Origin: Notoacmeibacter sp.
GTDB taxonomy: Bacteria; Pseudomonadota; Alphaproteobacteria; Rhizobiales; Rhizobiaceae
Assembly: GCA_019912385.1 (NCBI GenBank)
Contig: JAIOIW010000031.1
Span: 124,001 to 188,000 of the forward strand
Length of the DNA stretch: 64,000 nucleotides
Direction: 5' to 3'
In this document: positions 45,033-54,045 of the stretch, in pieces
Layout: every line of letters begins with the position of its first letter
Numbering within the stretch: position 1 is the first letter of the stretch
The notes under the pieces: generated by a model
Told to the model about the DNA's origin: nothing
Database searches by the model: none
The model's input: only the letters and a program-made list of their open reading frames with translations
Translations under genes and position numbers: made by a program

Positions 45033-45235
45033 GCGAAGTCGAACGGGAAGAGATCGCGGTCCTTCAGGCGCCATACCGGCGCGAGGTGCGGTTGGAGGAG
45101 GCGCGCTACGAGAGCGGCATGGTGATGTTCCGCGTGATCATTCGCGAGGGACATCGGATCACGCAACTCGACCTGGACACCGAAACGGCCGCCGCCTGGG
45201 CCAAGGTGATGGGCGAGTGGGCGGCGAATCATTAG
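45029..45235 (+). CDS. Small conserved-type protein of unknown function
   Basis: A 68-residue soluble protein (MSEVEREEIAVLQAPYRREV) that looks like a small beta-rich domain: VRLEEARYESGMVMFRVIIR followed by HRITQLDLDTETAAAWAKVM and a short tail. No cysteine, signal or membrane segment is seen. The family is not recognised. It overlaps the preceding small gene by 4 bases and lies 32 bases before cysG. Codon and base use match the neighbours, so it is not a chance frame. Confidence 0.7.
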   Translation: MSEVEREEIAVLQAPYRREVRLEEARYESGMVMFRVIIREGHRITQLDLDTETAAAWAKVMGEWAANH

Positions 45236-45267
45236 GCCGGCCAGGTCCGGCGGCGCGGAGGAAACAA

Positions 45268-46707
45268 ATGCGATCTTTGCCGATCTTCGTGAAACTGGCG
45301 GGAAAGCGCGTCGTGGTGACGGGCGGCGGCACGCCGGCCGCGCGCCGTTGCGAGATCGCGCTGCGTTGCGGGGCAGAGGTCACGGTTTTCGCGCCGGAAC
45401 TGGGCGGTGATTTCGCCGGCCTCGAGGACGATCCGCAACTTACCCATGTCGCACGCGCCCTTGAAGAGAGCGATGTCGCCGACGCCCAGATCGTCTTCGT
45501 GGCGACCGAGGAAGAGACGGCCGACCGGCGCGACTACGAGACCGTGAGGCGTGCCGGCGGCGGCGCGCTGGTCAATGTCGCCGATCGGCCCGACATGTGC
45601 GATTTCACGATGGCCTCGATCCTCGACCGCAGCCCGCTCGTAGTTGCCATCGGCACCGACGGTGCATCGCCGATTTTCGGGCGCATGCTGAAAGCCAGGC
45701 TGGAGACCGAGATACCCGCGGCCTATGGCCGGCTGGTCGAGTTCGCGGGTGCAAGGCGCGAGGCGCTCGAGCGCGTGCTACCCGGCGCAGCCGACCGGCG
45801 GCGTTTTTGGGAGCGGATGCTCGAAGGGCCGATCGCCGAATTGGTTCTTGCGGGCCAGGAGGATGCCGCCGCTCGGGCATTCGATGACGAAATCGGGGAG
45901 TTCGCCAAGGGTGTCCGACCCGGACAGGTGGGCGAGGTCTATCTCGTCGGCGCAGGGCCGGGCGATCCGGACTTGCTGACTTTCAAGGCGCTCAGGCTGA
46001 TGCAACGATGCGATGTCGTGCTGTACGACCGCTTGGTCTCCGAGGACATCATGAACCTGGTGCGGCGTGACGCCGAGCGCATCTATGTCGGCAAGCAGCG
46101 AAACAACCACGCGATGCCGCAGGAGCAGATCTCGGCCTCGCTGGTCAAGCTCGCCCAGCAAGGCAAGCGCGTGCTGCGAATCAAGGGCGGCGATCCGTTC
46201 ATTTTCGGCCGCGGCGGCGAAGAGATCGAAATGCTGGCGGCCCACGGCATCCCGTTCCAGGTTGTGCCGGGCATCACGGCGGCCGCCGGCTGCGCGGCCT
46301 ATGCGGGCATCCCGCTCACCCACCGCGATCATGCCCAGTCCTGCCTGTTCGTGACCGGGCACGGCAAGGAAGGCCATGTCGATGTCGACTGGAACGCGAT
46401 GATCCAGCCCCACCAGACCGTTGCCGTCTATATGGGCTTGTCGCAACTCGACAGCCTGATGGGCGAGTTCATCGCGCGCGGCGCTTCGCCCGACCTGCCG
46501 GCGGCGGTTGTCGACAACGGCACGAAAGCCAATCAGCGCGTGGTGACCGGAACGCTTGCCTCCCTGCCCGACAAGGTCAGGGAAGCGGGGCTGCGCGGCC
46601 CGACAATCATTATCATAGGCTCGGTGGTGACACTGCACGACAAGCTCGACTGGTTCGGCGACGGGCCGAACCGTAACAGGACGACCGCCGGCGAGGCGGC
46701 TGCATAA
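45268..46707 (+). CDS. cysG: CysG, siroheme synthase (trifunctional)
   Basis: A 479-residue enzyme. Residues 1-205 are the precorrin-2 dehydrogenase/ferrochelatase part (LPIFVKLAGKRVVVTGGGTPA; LVNVADRPDMCDFTMASILD; IGTDGASPIFGRMLKARLE). Residues 218-460 are the uroporphyrinogen-III methyltransferase (VYLVGAGPGDPDLLTFKALR; RIKGGDPFIFGRGGEE; VPGITAAAGCAAYAGIPLTH). It makes siroheme from uroporphyrinogen III. Its place next to dsrAB suggests supply of siroheme to DsrAB, followed by amidation by DsrN, rather than only assimilatory sulfite reduction. The start at 45268 has GGAGGAAA upstream. Confidence 0.94.
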   Translation: MRSLPIFVKLAGKRVVVTGGGTPAARRCEIALRCGAEVTVFAPELGGDFAGLEDDPQLTHVARALEESDVADAQIVFVATEEETADRRDYETVRRAGGGALVNVADRPDMCDFTMASILDRSPLVVAIGTDGASPIFGRMLKARLETEIPAAYGRLVEFAGARREALERVLPGAADRRRFWERMLEGPIAELVLAGQEDAAARAFDDEIGEFAKGVRPGQVGEVYLVGAGPGDPDLLTFKALRLMQRCDVVLYDRLVSEDIMNLVRRDAERIYVGKQRNNHAMPQEQISASLVKLAQQGKRVLRIKGGDPFIFGRGGEEIEMLAAHGIPFQVVPGITAAAGCAAYAGIPLTHRDHAQSCLFVTGHGKEGHVDVDWNAMIQPHQTVAVYMGLSQLDSLMGEFIARGASPDLPAAVVDNGTKANQRVVTGTLASLPDKVREAGLRGPTIIIIGSVVTLHDKLDWFGDGPNRNRTTAGEAAA

Positions 46708-46724
46708 CAAGCAAGGAAGAGAGA

Positions 46725-47864
46725 ATGCCCATGGTTTCCAAGGAGAAGGTTATCGCCGTACTGGCGAACGTGACCGCCCAGGACGGCAAGACGCCGATGA
46801 GCGAATCCGGTGCGCTTCAGGGCGTGTCGGTACGTGAGGGCAAGGTATTCGTCGCAATCCAGGCCGACCAGGGCAATCCAGGAGCAATGGAAGGCGTCAG
46901 GAAGGCAGTCGACGAGGCTGTGCGAGGGATCGAGGGCGTCACCGACGTGTTCGTGACGCTGACCGCCGAGCTCCAGCCTGGTTCGACCCCGCAACGCGGC
47001 GACGGCCATGGCCAGCCGCGCCAGAAGGCGCCGCCGAAGAGGCCGGATGGCGACCCGATTCCAGGCGTCAAGCACATCGTGGCGGTCGCGTCGGGCAAGG
47101 GTGGTGTCGGCAAATCGACGACCTCCGCCAATATCGCTGTGGCGCTGGCGGCGCTGGGACTGAAGGTCGGCATTCTCGACGCGGACATTTACGGGCCATC
47201 CATGCCTCGCCTGCTTGGAATCAAGACCAAGCCAGATGTGACGGCCGACGGACAACTGATGCCGATCTCGAACCACGGAGTGAAAGTGATCTCGATCGGC
47301 ATGCTGGTCGACGAGGACACGCCGATGGTCTGGCGCGGCCCCATGGTCATGTCGGCGCTGACCCAGTTGCTGCGCGAAGTTGCCTGGGCGCCGCTCGACG
47401 TCCTGGTCGTGGATATGCCTCCTGGAACCGGCGACACCCAGTTGACGATGTCGCAGAATGTCCCGCTGTCCGGCGCGGTGATCGTCTCCACACCGCAGGA
47501 CCTCGCGCTGCTCGACGCGCGGCGCGGCATCGCGATGTTCGAACGCGTCCACGTGCCGATTCTCGGCGTGGTGGAGAACATGAGCTATTTCATCTGTCCG
47601 AAATGCGGCGAACGCAGCGAGATCTTCGCGCATGGCGGAGCGCGCCAGGAAGCGGAAAAGATGAAGGTGCCGTTCCTGGGCGAGGTGCCGCTCGACATGG
47701 CGATCCGAGAATTGTCGGACAGCGGCAATCCGGTTGTCGCCGCCGACCCGCAAAGCCCACATGCCCAGGCCTACATGGCGATCGCGCGCCGCGTGCTCGA
47801 AGCGCTGGAACCGGGCGGCATTTCATCGTCGCGCAAGGCGCCGATGTTTGTCGTGGAAAGCTGA
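46725..47864 (+). CDS. Mrp/ApbC/NBP35-type P-loop Fe-S carrier ATPase
   Basis: A 379-residue protein. Residues 6-90 are a MIP18/DUF59 domain (VIAVLANVTAQDGK). A glycine/proline linker is followed by the deviant Walker A VASGKGGVGKSTTSANIAVA near residue 122. The conserved VVDMPPGTGDTQLT and the metal-binding ICPKCGERSEIF follow. The family holds and transfers [4Fe-4S] clusters. It is followed by a DUF971 gene; DUF59, Mrp and DUF971 are fused in plant HCF101. In this operon it may mature the Fe-S proteins of Dsr or Soe, since no dsrR is present. AGGA lies before the ATG. Confidence 0.9.
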   Translation: MPMVSKEKVIAVLANVTAQDGKTPMSESGALQGVSVREGKVFVAIQADQGNPGAMEGVRKAVDEAVRGIEGVTDVFVTLTAELQPGSTPQRGDGHGQPRQKAPPKRPDGDPIPGVKHIVAVASGKGGVGKSTTSANIAVALAALGLKVGILDADIYGPSMPRLLGIKTKPDVTADGQLMPISNHGVKVISIGMLVDEDTPMVWRGPMVMSALTQLLREVAWAPLDVLVVDMPPGTGDTQLTMSQNVPLSGAVIVSTPQDLALLDARRGIAMFERVHVPILGVVENMSYFICPKCGERSEIFAHGGARQEAEKMKVPFLGEVPLDMAIRELSDSGNPVVAADPQSPHAQAYMAIARRVLEALEPGGISSSRKAPMFVVES

Positions 47865-47873
47865 GGGAACGCA

Positions 47874-48242
47874 ATGGCCCAGGGCAATGACATCTGGCCG
47901 ACCGAACTGCGCGTCCATGACGGCGGCAGCAAGTTGGCCGTCAGTTTCGAAAACGGCGAGTCCTTCGATCTCGATGCCGAATACCTGCGCGTGGAAAGCC
48001 CGAGCGCGGAAGTGCAGGGCCATTCGCCCGAGCAGCGGCGCTGGATCGGCGGCAAGAAAAACGTGAAGATCAAGGACATCGAACCGGTCGGCCGGTATGC
48101 CGCTCGGATCACTTTCGACGACGGCCATGACACCGGTATCTATCCGTGGGAGACATTGCACCATCTGGGCAAATTCCACGAAGATATCTGGCCGATATAT
48201 CTGGCGAAGATCGCCGAGATCGGGCTCAAGCGCGAGTCTTAG
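47874..48242 (+). CDS. DUF971 (GBBH-like N-terminal domain) protein
   Basis: A 122-residue protein matching DUF971: WPTELRVHDGGSKLAVSFENG, AEYLRVESPSAEVQGH, then VKIKDIEPVGRYAARITFDD and GIYPWETLHHLG. The domain also occurs N-terminal to gamma-butyrobetaine hydroxylase and at the C-terminus of HCF101. It starts 9 bases after mrp, which suggests a partnership in Fe-S work. It is the last gene before the terminator at 48263-48295. Confidence 0.88.
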   Translation: MAQGNDIWPTELRVHDGGSKLAVSFENGESFDLDAEYLRVESPSAEVQGHSPEQRRWIGGKKNVKIKDIEPVGRYAARITFDDGHDTGIYPWETLHHLGKFHEDIWPIYLAKIAEIGLKRES

Positions 48243-48262
48243 GTCGCCGTACCGGACCAATG

Positions 48263-48295
48263 AAAACGGGCAGGCGTGAGCCTGCCCGTTTTTTT
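48263..48295 (+). terminator. Strong intrinsic terminator after the DUF971 gene
   Basis: AAAACGGGCAGGC (48263-48275) and GCCTGCCCGTTTT (48280-48292) form a 13-base perfect stem with a GTGA loop, followed by further T to 48295. The A-run on the other side lets it also stop the convergent yeeE transcript. Confidence 0.95.
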
Positions 48296-48307
48296 CGGGG
48301 ATGGAGT

Positions 48308-49414
48308 TCAGGTGCGCGAGAAGCTTGCGCGCAAGGCGCCGGTGAAGGTGCCTTCCTCCAGGTGCTTGATGCCGAAATAGCCGCCCGCCATGATCGATAG
48401 CCAGGCGATCAGGCTGCCGGTTGCCAGAGTCGACATGCCGGTAAGACCCTGGCCGATTGTGCAGCCGAGCGCGAGCACGCCGCCGAAGCCCATCAGCGCC
48501 GCGCCGCCGATGTTTGCCAGCGTATCGGCTGTAGAGGCGAAACCCTCGACCCGGAAACGCCGTGTGGCGATCGCGGCCACGAACGAGCCGAGGATGACGC
48601 CGCCGACCGAGGCAATTCCGAAACTGACCGTAGAGCCGGTCCAGGTCATCAGGTACTGCAGGGAATCCGCTGTCGGCGAGATGAAAGTCACCGAGGCGAG
48701 CGGGGTCGGGTCGAAGTCGTCGGCGCCGATTACGCCGGTGACGTACCAGCCGGCGGGAACGCACAGGCCGAGAATGATTCCGGCAGCGATATTGCGCGGG
48801 CTGGAGCGGAAACTCGCGCTCTTGAAGCAGAGCCACAACAGAACCAGCGGTGCGGCCACGGCCACGGCCATGCGCAGCGTGGCCCCATCGATGCCGGTCG
48901 CGCTCGCCAGGATGTCGCCCATGTGCTGGGTGGATATCCCCATCCCGTCGAGCGCCAGGTTGGTCGTCTCCAACTGAAGGCGGAGCGGGCCGATCAGCCC
49001 GCGCAGCGTCATGTAGCCGACGACACCGATCACCAGAACCGTGACCAGCGATTTCAGGCTGCCCGCCCCGAGGCGCGCCAGGTTCTTGGAACCGCAGCCA
49101 GCGGCCTTGGTCATGCCGAAGCCGAACAGGAAGCCACCCAGGATTGCGCCAAGCCAGCCGAGATTGGGGGTGAGGTAGATCGATTCGTCGAGATCGACAT
49201 AACCGAGGTTTTGCAGCGCCTGCGAGCCGATGATTGCGACCGCGGCCGCCAGCAGCCAGGCGCGGAACCGGTTGCCTTCGCCCATCAGCACATAGTCGGA
49301 AATCCCGCCCATTGTGCAGAAATTGGTGAGCTGGACCGTCGCGCCGAAGACGACGCCGACAACCAGGGCACCAATTGCAACGATCATGTATGGTTCAAGC
49401 TCGTACACGGACAT
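48308..49414 (-). CDS. YeeE/YedE family sulfur-compound transporter
   Basis: A 368-residue protein with about nine to ten transmembrane helices. It shows the three cysteine motifs of thiosulfate transporter TsuA-like YeeE proteins: TNFCTMGG (Cys33), KAAGCGSKN (Cys107) and ALGCTIGQGLTG near residue 325. Members import thiosulfate or related sulfur compounds through these cysteines. GGGAGGAG precedes the ATG. Placed next to the dsr island, it may feed sulfur into the TusA-DsrE2-DsrEFH relay. Its own promoter lies in 49415-49570, where I see no clear operator. Confidence 0.88.
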   Translation of the reverse strand: MSVYELEPYMIVAIGALVVGVVFGATVQLTNFCTMGGISDYVLMGEGNRFRAWLLAAAVAIIGSQALQNLGYVDLDESIYLTPNLGWLGAILGGFLFGFGMTKAAGCGSKNLARLGAGSLKSLVTVLVIGVVGYMTLRGLIGPLRLQLETTNLALDGMGISTQHMGDILASATGIDGATLRMAVAVAAPLVLLWLCFKSASFRSSPRNIAAGIILGLCVPAGWYVTGVIGADDFDPTPLASVTFISPTADSLQYLMTWTGSTVSFGIASVGGVILGSFVAAIATRRFRVEGFASTADTLANIGGAALMGFGGVLALGCTIGQGLTGMSTLATGSLIAWLSIMAGGYFGIKHLEEGTFTGALRASFSRT

Positions 49415-49570
49415 CTCCTCCCTCGACCGCGAAAACGAATAGTAAATTTTGCATATGTTTGCTGTGAAAGGTCAAGGCCTGGCAGCGATCTTCGCGAATT
49501 CGGTATCACGGCGACCGGTCGGCCATATCCGGCAAACAAGTGAAAGCAAAGCGCAGATCATTGATATCAT

Positions 49571-51271
49571 TCAGCCGATCACTTCAAACCGGTCCACATC
49601 GACCAGGCCATGATCGGTGATTTTCAGGTGTGGAATGACCGGAAGCGCAAGGAAGGCGAGCTGCAGGAAGGGCTCTTCCAGCACGACGCCGAGGGTGCGG
49701 GCCGCCTTGCGCAGCTCGACAAGTTCGTCGCGAACCGCCTCGAAGGGCTTGAGGCTCATCAGGCCTGCGACCGGCAATGCGACTTCCGCAAGCACCTTGC
49801 CGTCAAGAACGACGACGAATCCGCCCTCGATATCGGTGAGCCGATTCGCCGCGATGGCCATGTCGGCGTCGTTGACGCCGACCACGGCGATGTTGTGGTG
49901 GTCATGGCACACGGTCGAGGCGATGGCGCCGCGTTTCATATCGAAGCCGCGAACGAAACCGGTCGCTATGTTGCCGTTCTTGCCGTGCCGCTCGATCACG
50001 GCGATCTTGGCGAGGTCGCGCGCCGGATCGGCGACTTTTGCGCCGCCGGTAACCGGCATGCCCTCGATCAGGTGGCGGGTAATGATCTTGCCGGGCTCGA
50101 TGCCGATGACGTGTGTCTCGCCGGCATTGGCCGTCGCGCGGAAATTTTCGGCGTTGACGCGCGGCGCCTTGACCGATCTGCGGGCAACCGGCGCGATGGT
50201 CGCGCGCGAGGCGAACAGGGTATCGTCCACGATCCGTCCGGCCGACAGCACCATCCGCACGTCGCAATCTCCGAGACTGTCGAGCACGACGAGATCGGCA
50301 CGCCAGCCCGGAGCGACCAGCCCGCGGTCGCGGAGACCGAAGACTCGCGCAGCCGATATGGAAGCCGCGCGATAGACGGCAAGCGGCTCTGCGCCGAGGG
50401 CGATTGCGGTGCGGATCATGTAGTCGAGATGGCCATGCTCCGCGATGTCGAGCGGATTGCGGTCGTCTGTGCACAGCGCGATGAATGGCGAATTGCGCTC
50501 TGTGATGATCGGGGCCAGCGCGTACAGATCCCTGGAGACCGAGCCCTCGCGGATCAGGATATGCATGCCCTTGGTGAGCTTCTCCAGCGCTTCGTCGGCT
50601 GTCGTCGTTTCGTGGTCGGTGCGGATACCGGCGGCGAGATAGCCGTTGAGGTCGGTGCCGCGCAGCAACGGCGCGTGGCCGTCGATATGCCCGCCCTGGA
50701 AAGCCTCGAGCTTGGCCAGGATACCAGGATCGCCGAAGAGGACGCCGGGATAGTTCATCATCTCGGCCAGGCCGATGACCTTTGGATGTCCGATGAACGG
50801 CCGCAGGTCGTCAATCTCCAGCCGTGCGCCGGCGGTCTCCATGGTGGTCGACGGGACGCAACTCGACAGTTGCACTCTCAGATCGATCACCGTGCGCCGG
50901 GCAGCTTCCAGGAAATAGCGGATACCGTCGAGCCCGGCCACATTGGCGATCTCGTGCGGATCGCAGATCGCGGTCGTCACGCCGTGCGGGGTGACACAGC
51001 GGTCGAACTCGAACGGGGTGACACAGGATGATTCGACATGCAGGTGCGTGTCGATGAAGCCGGGCACGACGATCTTTCCGGCTATGTCGATCTCGACCCG
51101 GCCCTGGTAGGTTTCGCGTGTTCCGACGATCCGGTCCTGGCTGATCGCGATGTCGCCCTCGACCAGCGCGCCGGTGACGAGGTCGAAAAACCGCCCACCC
51201 TTGAGCACCAGGTCGGCCGGCGCCGCTGCGCGTCCCTGATCAATGCAGGCTTTCAGTGCGGTCCGGTCCAT
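49571..51271 (-). CDS. ade: Adenine deaminase
   Basis: A 566-residue amidohydrolase. The metal-site motif is [13 protein letters not shown] (about residues 73-85), followed by [33 protein letters not shown] and [17 protein letters not shown]. The C-terminal adenine deaminase domain has [12 protein letters not shown]. It converts adenine to hypoxanthine and ammonia in the cytoplasm. The start at 51271 is the most natural, divergent from the P-type ATPase gene with 155 bases between. No other purine genes are adjacent. Confidence 0.92.
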   Translation of the reverse strand: MDRTALKACIDQGRAAAPADLVLKGGRFFDLVTGALVEGDIAISQDRIVGTRETYQGRVEIDIAGKIVVPGFIDTHLHVESSCVTPFEFDRCVTPHGVTTAICDPHEIANVAGLDGIRYFLEAARRTVIDLRVQLSSCVPSTTMETAGARLEIDDLRPFIGHPKVIGLAEMMNYPGVLFGDPGILAKLEAFQGGHIDGHAPLLRGTDLNGYLAAGIRTDHETTTADEALEKLTKGMHILIREGSVSRDLYALAPIITERNSPFIALCTDDRNPLDIAEHGHLDYMIRTAIALGAEPLAVYRAASISAARVFGLRDRGLVAPGWRADLVVLDSLGDCDVRMVLSAGRIVDDTLFASRATIAPVARRSVKAPRVNAENFRATANAGETHVIGIEPGKIITRHLIEGMPVTGGAKVADPARDLAKIAVIERHGKNGNIATGFVRGFDMKRGAIASTVCHDHHNIAVVGVNDADMAIAANRLTDIEGGFVVVLDGKVLAEVALPVAGLMSLKPFEAVRDELVELRKAARTLGVVLEEPFLQLAFLALPVIPHLKITDHGLVDVDRFEVIG

Positions 51272-51426
51272 TTTTCACCCCCATCGGTCGTGCGATTCAC
51301 TGCGAGCCATGATACTGCAAGGCGTATTGTCGAACAGGGCTTCAGGCAAATGACATTCAACCTGGATAGACCGCCGATTGACCAATGTCATCGCCGGGCC
51401 GATCCGCAGGCAACAGTGTTTGTGCC

Positions 51427-54045
51427 ATGAGCCGCCAAACTTCGACAACGCCCCCCGACCAAGGCGGATTGAGCACCGAAGAGGCGCAGCGACGTCTGGC
51501 GGAATACGGGCCGAACGAGATCCCGGAGGACGGCGGGCGCAGCCTGGTCGGGACACTGAAGGAAATCCTGACGGAGCCGATGCTCCTGCTGCTGCTGGCC
51601 GCGGCCGCGATCTACCTGGTCATCGGCGATCTCGCCGAAGGGCTGCTGCTTTGCGCCTTCGCGGTCATGACGATCGGGCTGGTGGTCTATCAGGAGCGCC
51701 GCAGCGAGAACGCGCTGGCCGCGCTGAGGGCGCTCGGCGCTCCCCGCGCGCGCGTGATCCGCGACGGGGCTGAGACGATGATTGCCGCGCGTGAGGTCGT
51801 GCCCGGCGACCTGTTCATGATCGACGAGGGCGAGCGGATGCCGGCGGACGGCCTGCTGCTGCGGCAACAGGCGCTGATGATGGACGAGTCGCTGCTGACC
51901 GGCGAGAGCGTGCCGGTGGGCAAATCCCCGGCCGAGGGAGAGGCGGCGGACCAGGGGGGCGCGGCCGCGATGCCCGGCGGGGAGGGTACGCCCCATGTCT
52001 TCTCCGGAACGCTGGCCGTGCGCGGCCACGGTCTTGCCCGCGCCACAGTGACGGGCAGGAACACGGCTGCCGGATCGATCGGCCGGTCGCTTGCCTCCAT
52101 CGTCATCGAAAAGACGCGCCTGCAGAGCACCGTGGGCATGATCGTGCGGATATTCGGCATTGTCGCGCTCGCCGCGTGCGGCGGTCTCGTTGCCCTCTAC
52201 GGGCTGATCTACGAGGATTGGCTGCAGGGCCTGCTGTCGGGCATCGCGCTGGCCATGTCGGTACTGCCGGAGGAATTCCCCGTCGTGCTTGCCGTGTTCA
52301 TGGCGATCGGCGCCTGGCGGCTGTCGCGCATCAAGGTTCTGGCGCGTCGCCCGGCGGTCATCGAAATGCTGGGCGCGGCGACCGTGTTGTGCGTCGACAA
52401 GACTGGTACGCTCACCGAAAACCGCATGCGTGTCCGCATGCTGTCGATCGACGGGGAAACCGTTGACGTCATGGATGGCAAGCCGGTTTCGGACGAGCGC
52501 TTCCGTGAATTGGTCGCAACGGCGTGGCTGGCCGCGCGCCATGCATCGCTCGATCCCATGGATCGCGCGGTCGGCAGCCTGGCCGGATCGACGATCGGAG
52601 GACTGCTCGAGGAATGCGGGGACTGGCCGCTTGTGCGCGAATACGGGATAAGCACCGGACGCCTTGCATTTTCCCAGGTCTGGGAAAGCGCCGCCAACCG
52701 CTATGTCGTGGCGACGAAGGGCGCACCGGAAACCATCGCCGATCTGTGCCATCTGCCACCGGCGAGTACGAAGAAATTGATGGTCGAGGTCCGGGCGCTG
52801 GCCGCACGCGGCCTTCGCGTCCTGGCGGTCGCCACCGCCGATGCGGATGGCGGCGAGTTGTCCGACGAGTTGCACGACTATGCGTTCCGTCTGATCGGCC
52901 TGGTTGCATTCGAAGACCCGGTGCGCGAATCGGTACCGTCGGCCCTGAAGGATGCGCGAGAGGCTGGGATCATCGTCAAGATGATTACCGGCGACTATCC
53001 GGCCACCGCCACGGCGATCGCAACGGAGGCCGGAATTGAAGGCCCGGAGGAGGTTCTGAACGGCAGCGAGATCGAAAACATGGATCCGGCCTCACTGCGC
53101 CGGGCAGTGGAACACTACCACGTCTATGCCCGAACCATGCCCGAGCAGAAACTCGCCCTCGTCATGGCGCTCAAGGACAATGGCGATGTCGTGGCGATGA
53201 CCGGCGATGGCGTCAATGACGCACCGGCGCTGAAGTCGGCACATATCGGCATCGCCATGGGCATGCGGGGCACGGATGTCGCGCGGGAGGCTGCCGGCAT
53301 TGTGCTGCAGAACGAGGATTTCGGCACGATCCTGCACGCGGTGGAACAGGGCAGGCGAATTTTCGACAATTTGCGCAAGGCAATGATCTACATTTCAGCG
53401 ATCCACGTCCCGATAGCTGGACTCGCCTTGTTTCCGCTGTTGGCCGGCATGCCGCCGCTGCTGTTGCCGATGCATGTCGTGCTGGTGGAAATGCTGATCG
53501 ATCCGATGTGCTCGATCGCCTATGAAACAACCCCGGGCGAAAAGGATATCATGAAAGTGCCGCCGCGTCCGCTGTCCGACATGCTCATCGGAATGCCGCA
53601 ACTCGCGTTCGGCCTGGCGCAAGGGCTCGCCCTGCTTGCCGCGTGCATGGCCGTCTACTGGTGGTATCTTGATACCGGCACGCCGGACGACGAAGCGCGC
53701 GCGCTTGCTTTCGCGGCCCTGACCGTCGGCAATGTCGGCCTGGCGCGTGTGAACGCCAGCCGCACACTGGCCGTGCTGGAACCGTTTGCGCGCGGCTACC
53801 GCGCTTTCTGGGTCATATCCGGCGTGGCGGGCGTCATTGTAAGTGCCTGTATCGCGGTTCCCTCGCTGTCGGCGATGTTCGGTTTCGCGATCCCCGAAAC
53901 ACGCGATCTCGTGCTGGCGATCGGCGCCAGCCTTCTTCCGGTGCTCGTATTCGACCTGTCGAAGCTGCTGCCGCCTGTCGGACGCATCATGGGGCGCATG
54001 CCCCGGAAAACGGCGACCAAAAGCCTTGACGGGCAAATTTCCTAG
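51427..54045 (+). CDS. P-type (P2) cation-transporting ATPase
   Basis: An 872-residue pump. It has the cation ATPase N-terminal domain (GLSTEEAQRRLAEYGPNEIP), the actuator loop LLTGESVPVGK, the M4 motif VLPEEFPVVLAV, the phosphorylation site CVDKTGTLTENRM, nucleotide-site KGAPE and the hinge GDGVNDAPALKSAHIGIAMG. The C-terminal set of helices starts near residue 660. P2-type members move Ca2+, Mg2+ or related cations. No heavy-metal CxxC domain is present. The start at 51427 has no clear Shine-Dalgarno, and an upstream in-frame ATG at 51385 also lacks one. Its stop overlaps that of the convergent next gene within CTAG. Confidence 0.9.
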   Translation: MSRQTSTTPPDQGGLSTEEAQRRLAEYGPNEIPEDGGRSLVGTLKEILTEPMLLLLLAAAAIYLVIGDLAEGLLLCAFAVMTIGLVVYQERRSENALAALRALGAPRARVIRDGAETMIAAREVVPGDLFMIDEGERMPADGLLLRQQALMMDESLLTGESVPVGKSPAEGEAADQGGAAAMPGGEGTPHVFSGTLAVRGHGLARATVTGRNTAAGSIGRSLASIVIEKTRLQSTVGMIVRIFGIVALAACGGLVALYGLIYEDWLQGLLSGIALAMSVLPEEFPVVLAVFMAIGAWRLSRIKVLARRPAVIEMLGAATVLCVDKTGTLTENRMRVRMLSIDGETVDVMDGKPVSDERFRELVATAWLAARHASLDPMDRAVGSLAGSTIGGLLEECGDWPLVREYGISTGRLAFSQVWESAANRYVVATKGAPETIADLCHLPPASTKKLMVEVRALAARGLRVLAVATADADGGELSDELHDYAFRLIGLVAFEDPVRESVPSALKDAREAGIIVKMITGDYPATATAIATEAGIEGPEEVLNGSEIENMDPASLRRAVEHYHVYARTMPEQKLALVMALKDNGDVVAMTGDGVNDAPALKSAHIGIAMGMRGTDVAREAAGIVLQNEDFGTILHAVEQGRRIFDNLRKAMIYISAIHVPIAGLALFPLLAGMPPLLLPMHVVLVEMLIDPMCSIAYETTPGEKDIMKVPPRPLSDMLIGMPQLAFGLAQGLALLAACMAVYWWYLDTGTPDDEARALAFAALTVGNVGLARVNASRTLAVLEPFARGYRAFWVISGVAGVIVSACIAVPSLSAMFGFAIPETRDLVLAIGASLLPVLVFDLSKLLPPVGRIMGRMPRKTATKSLDGQIS

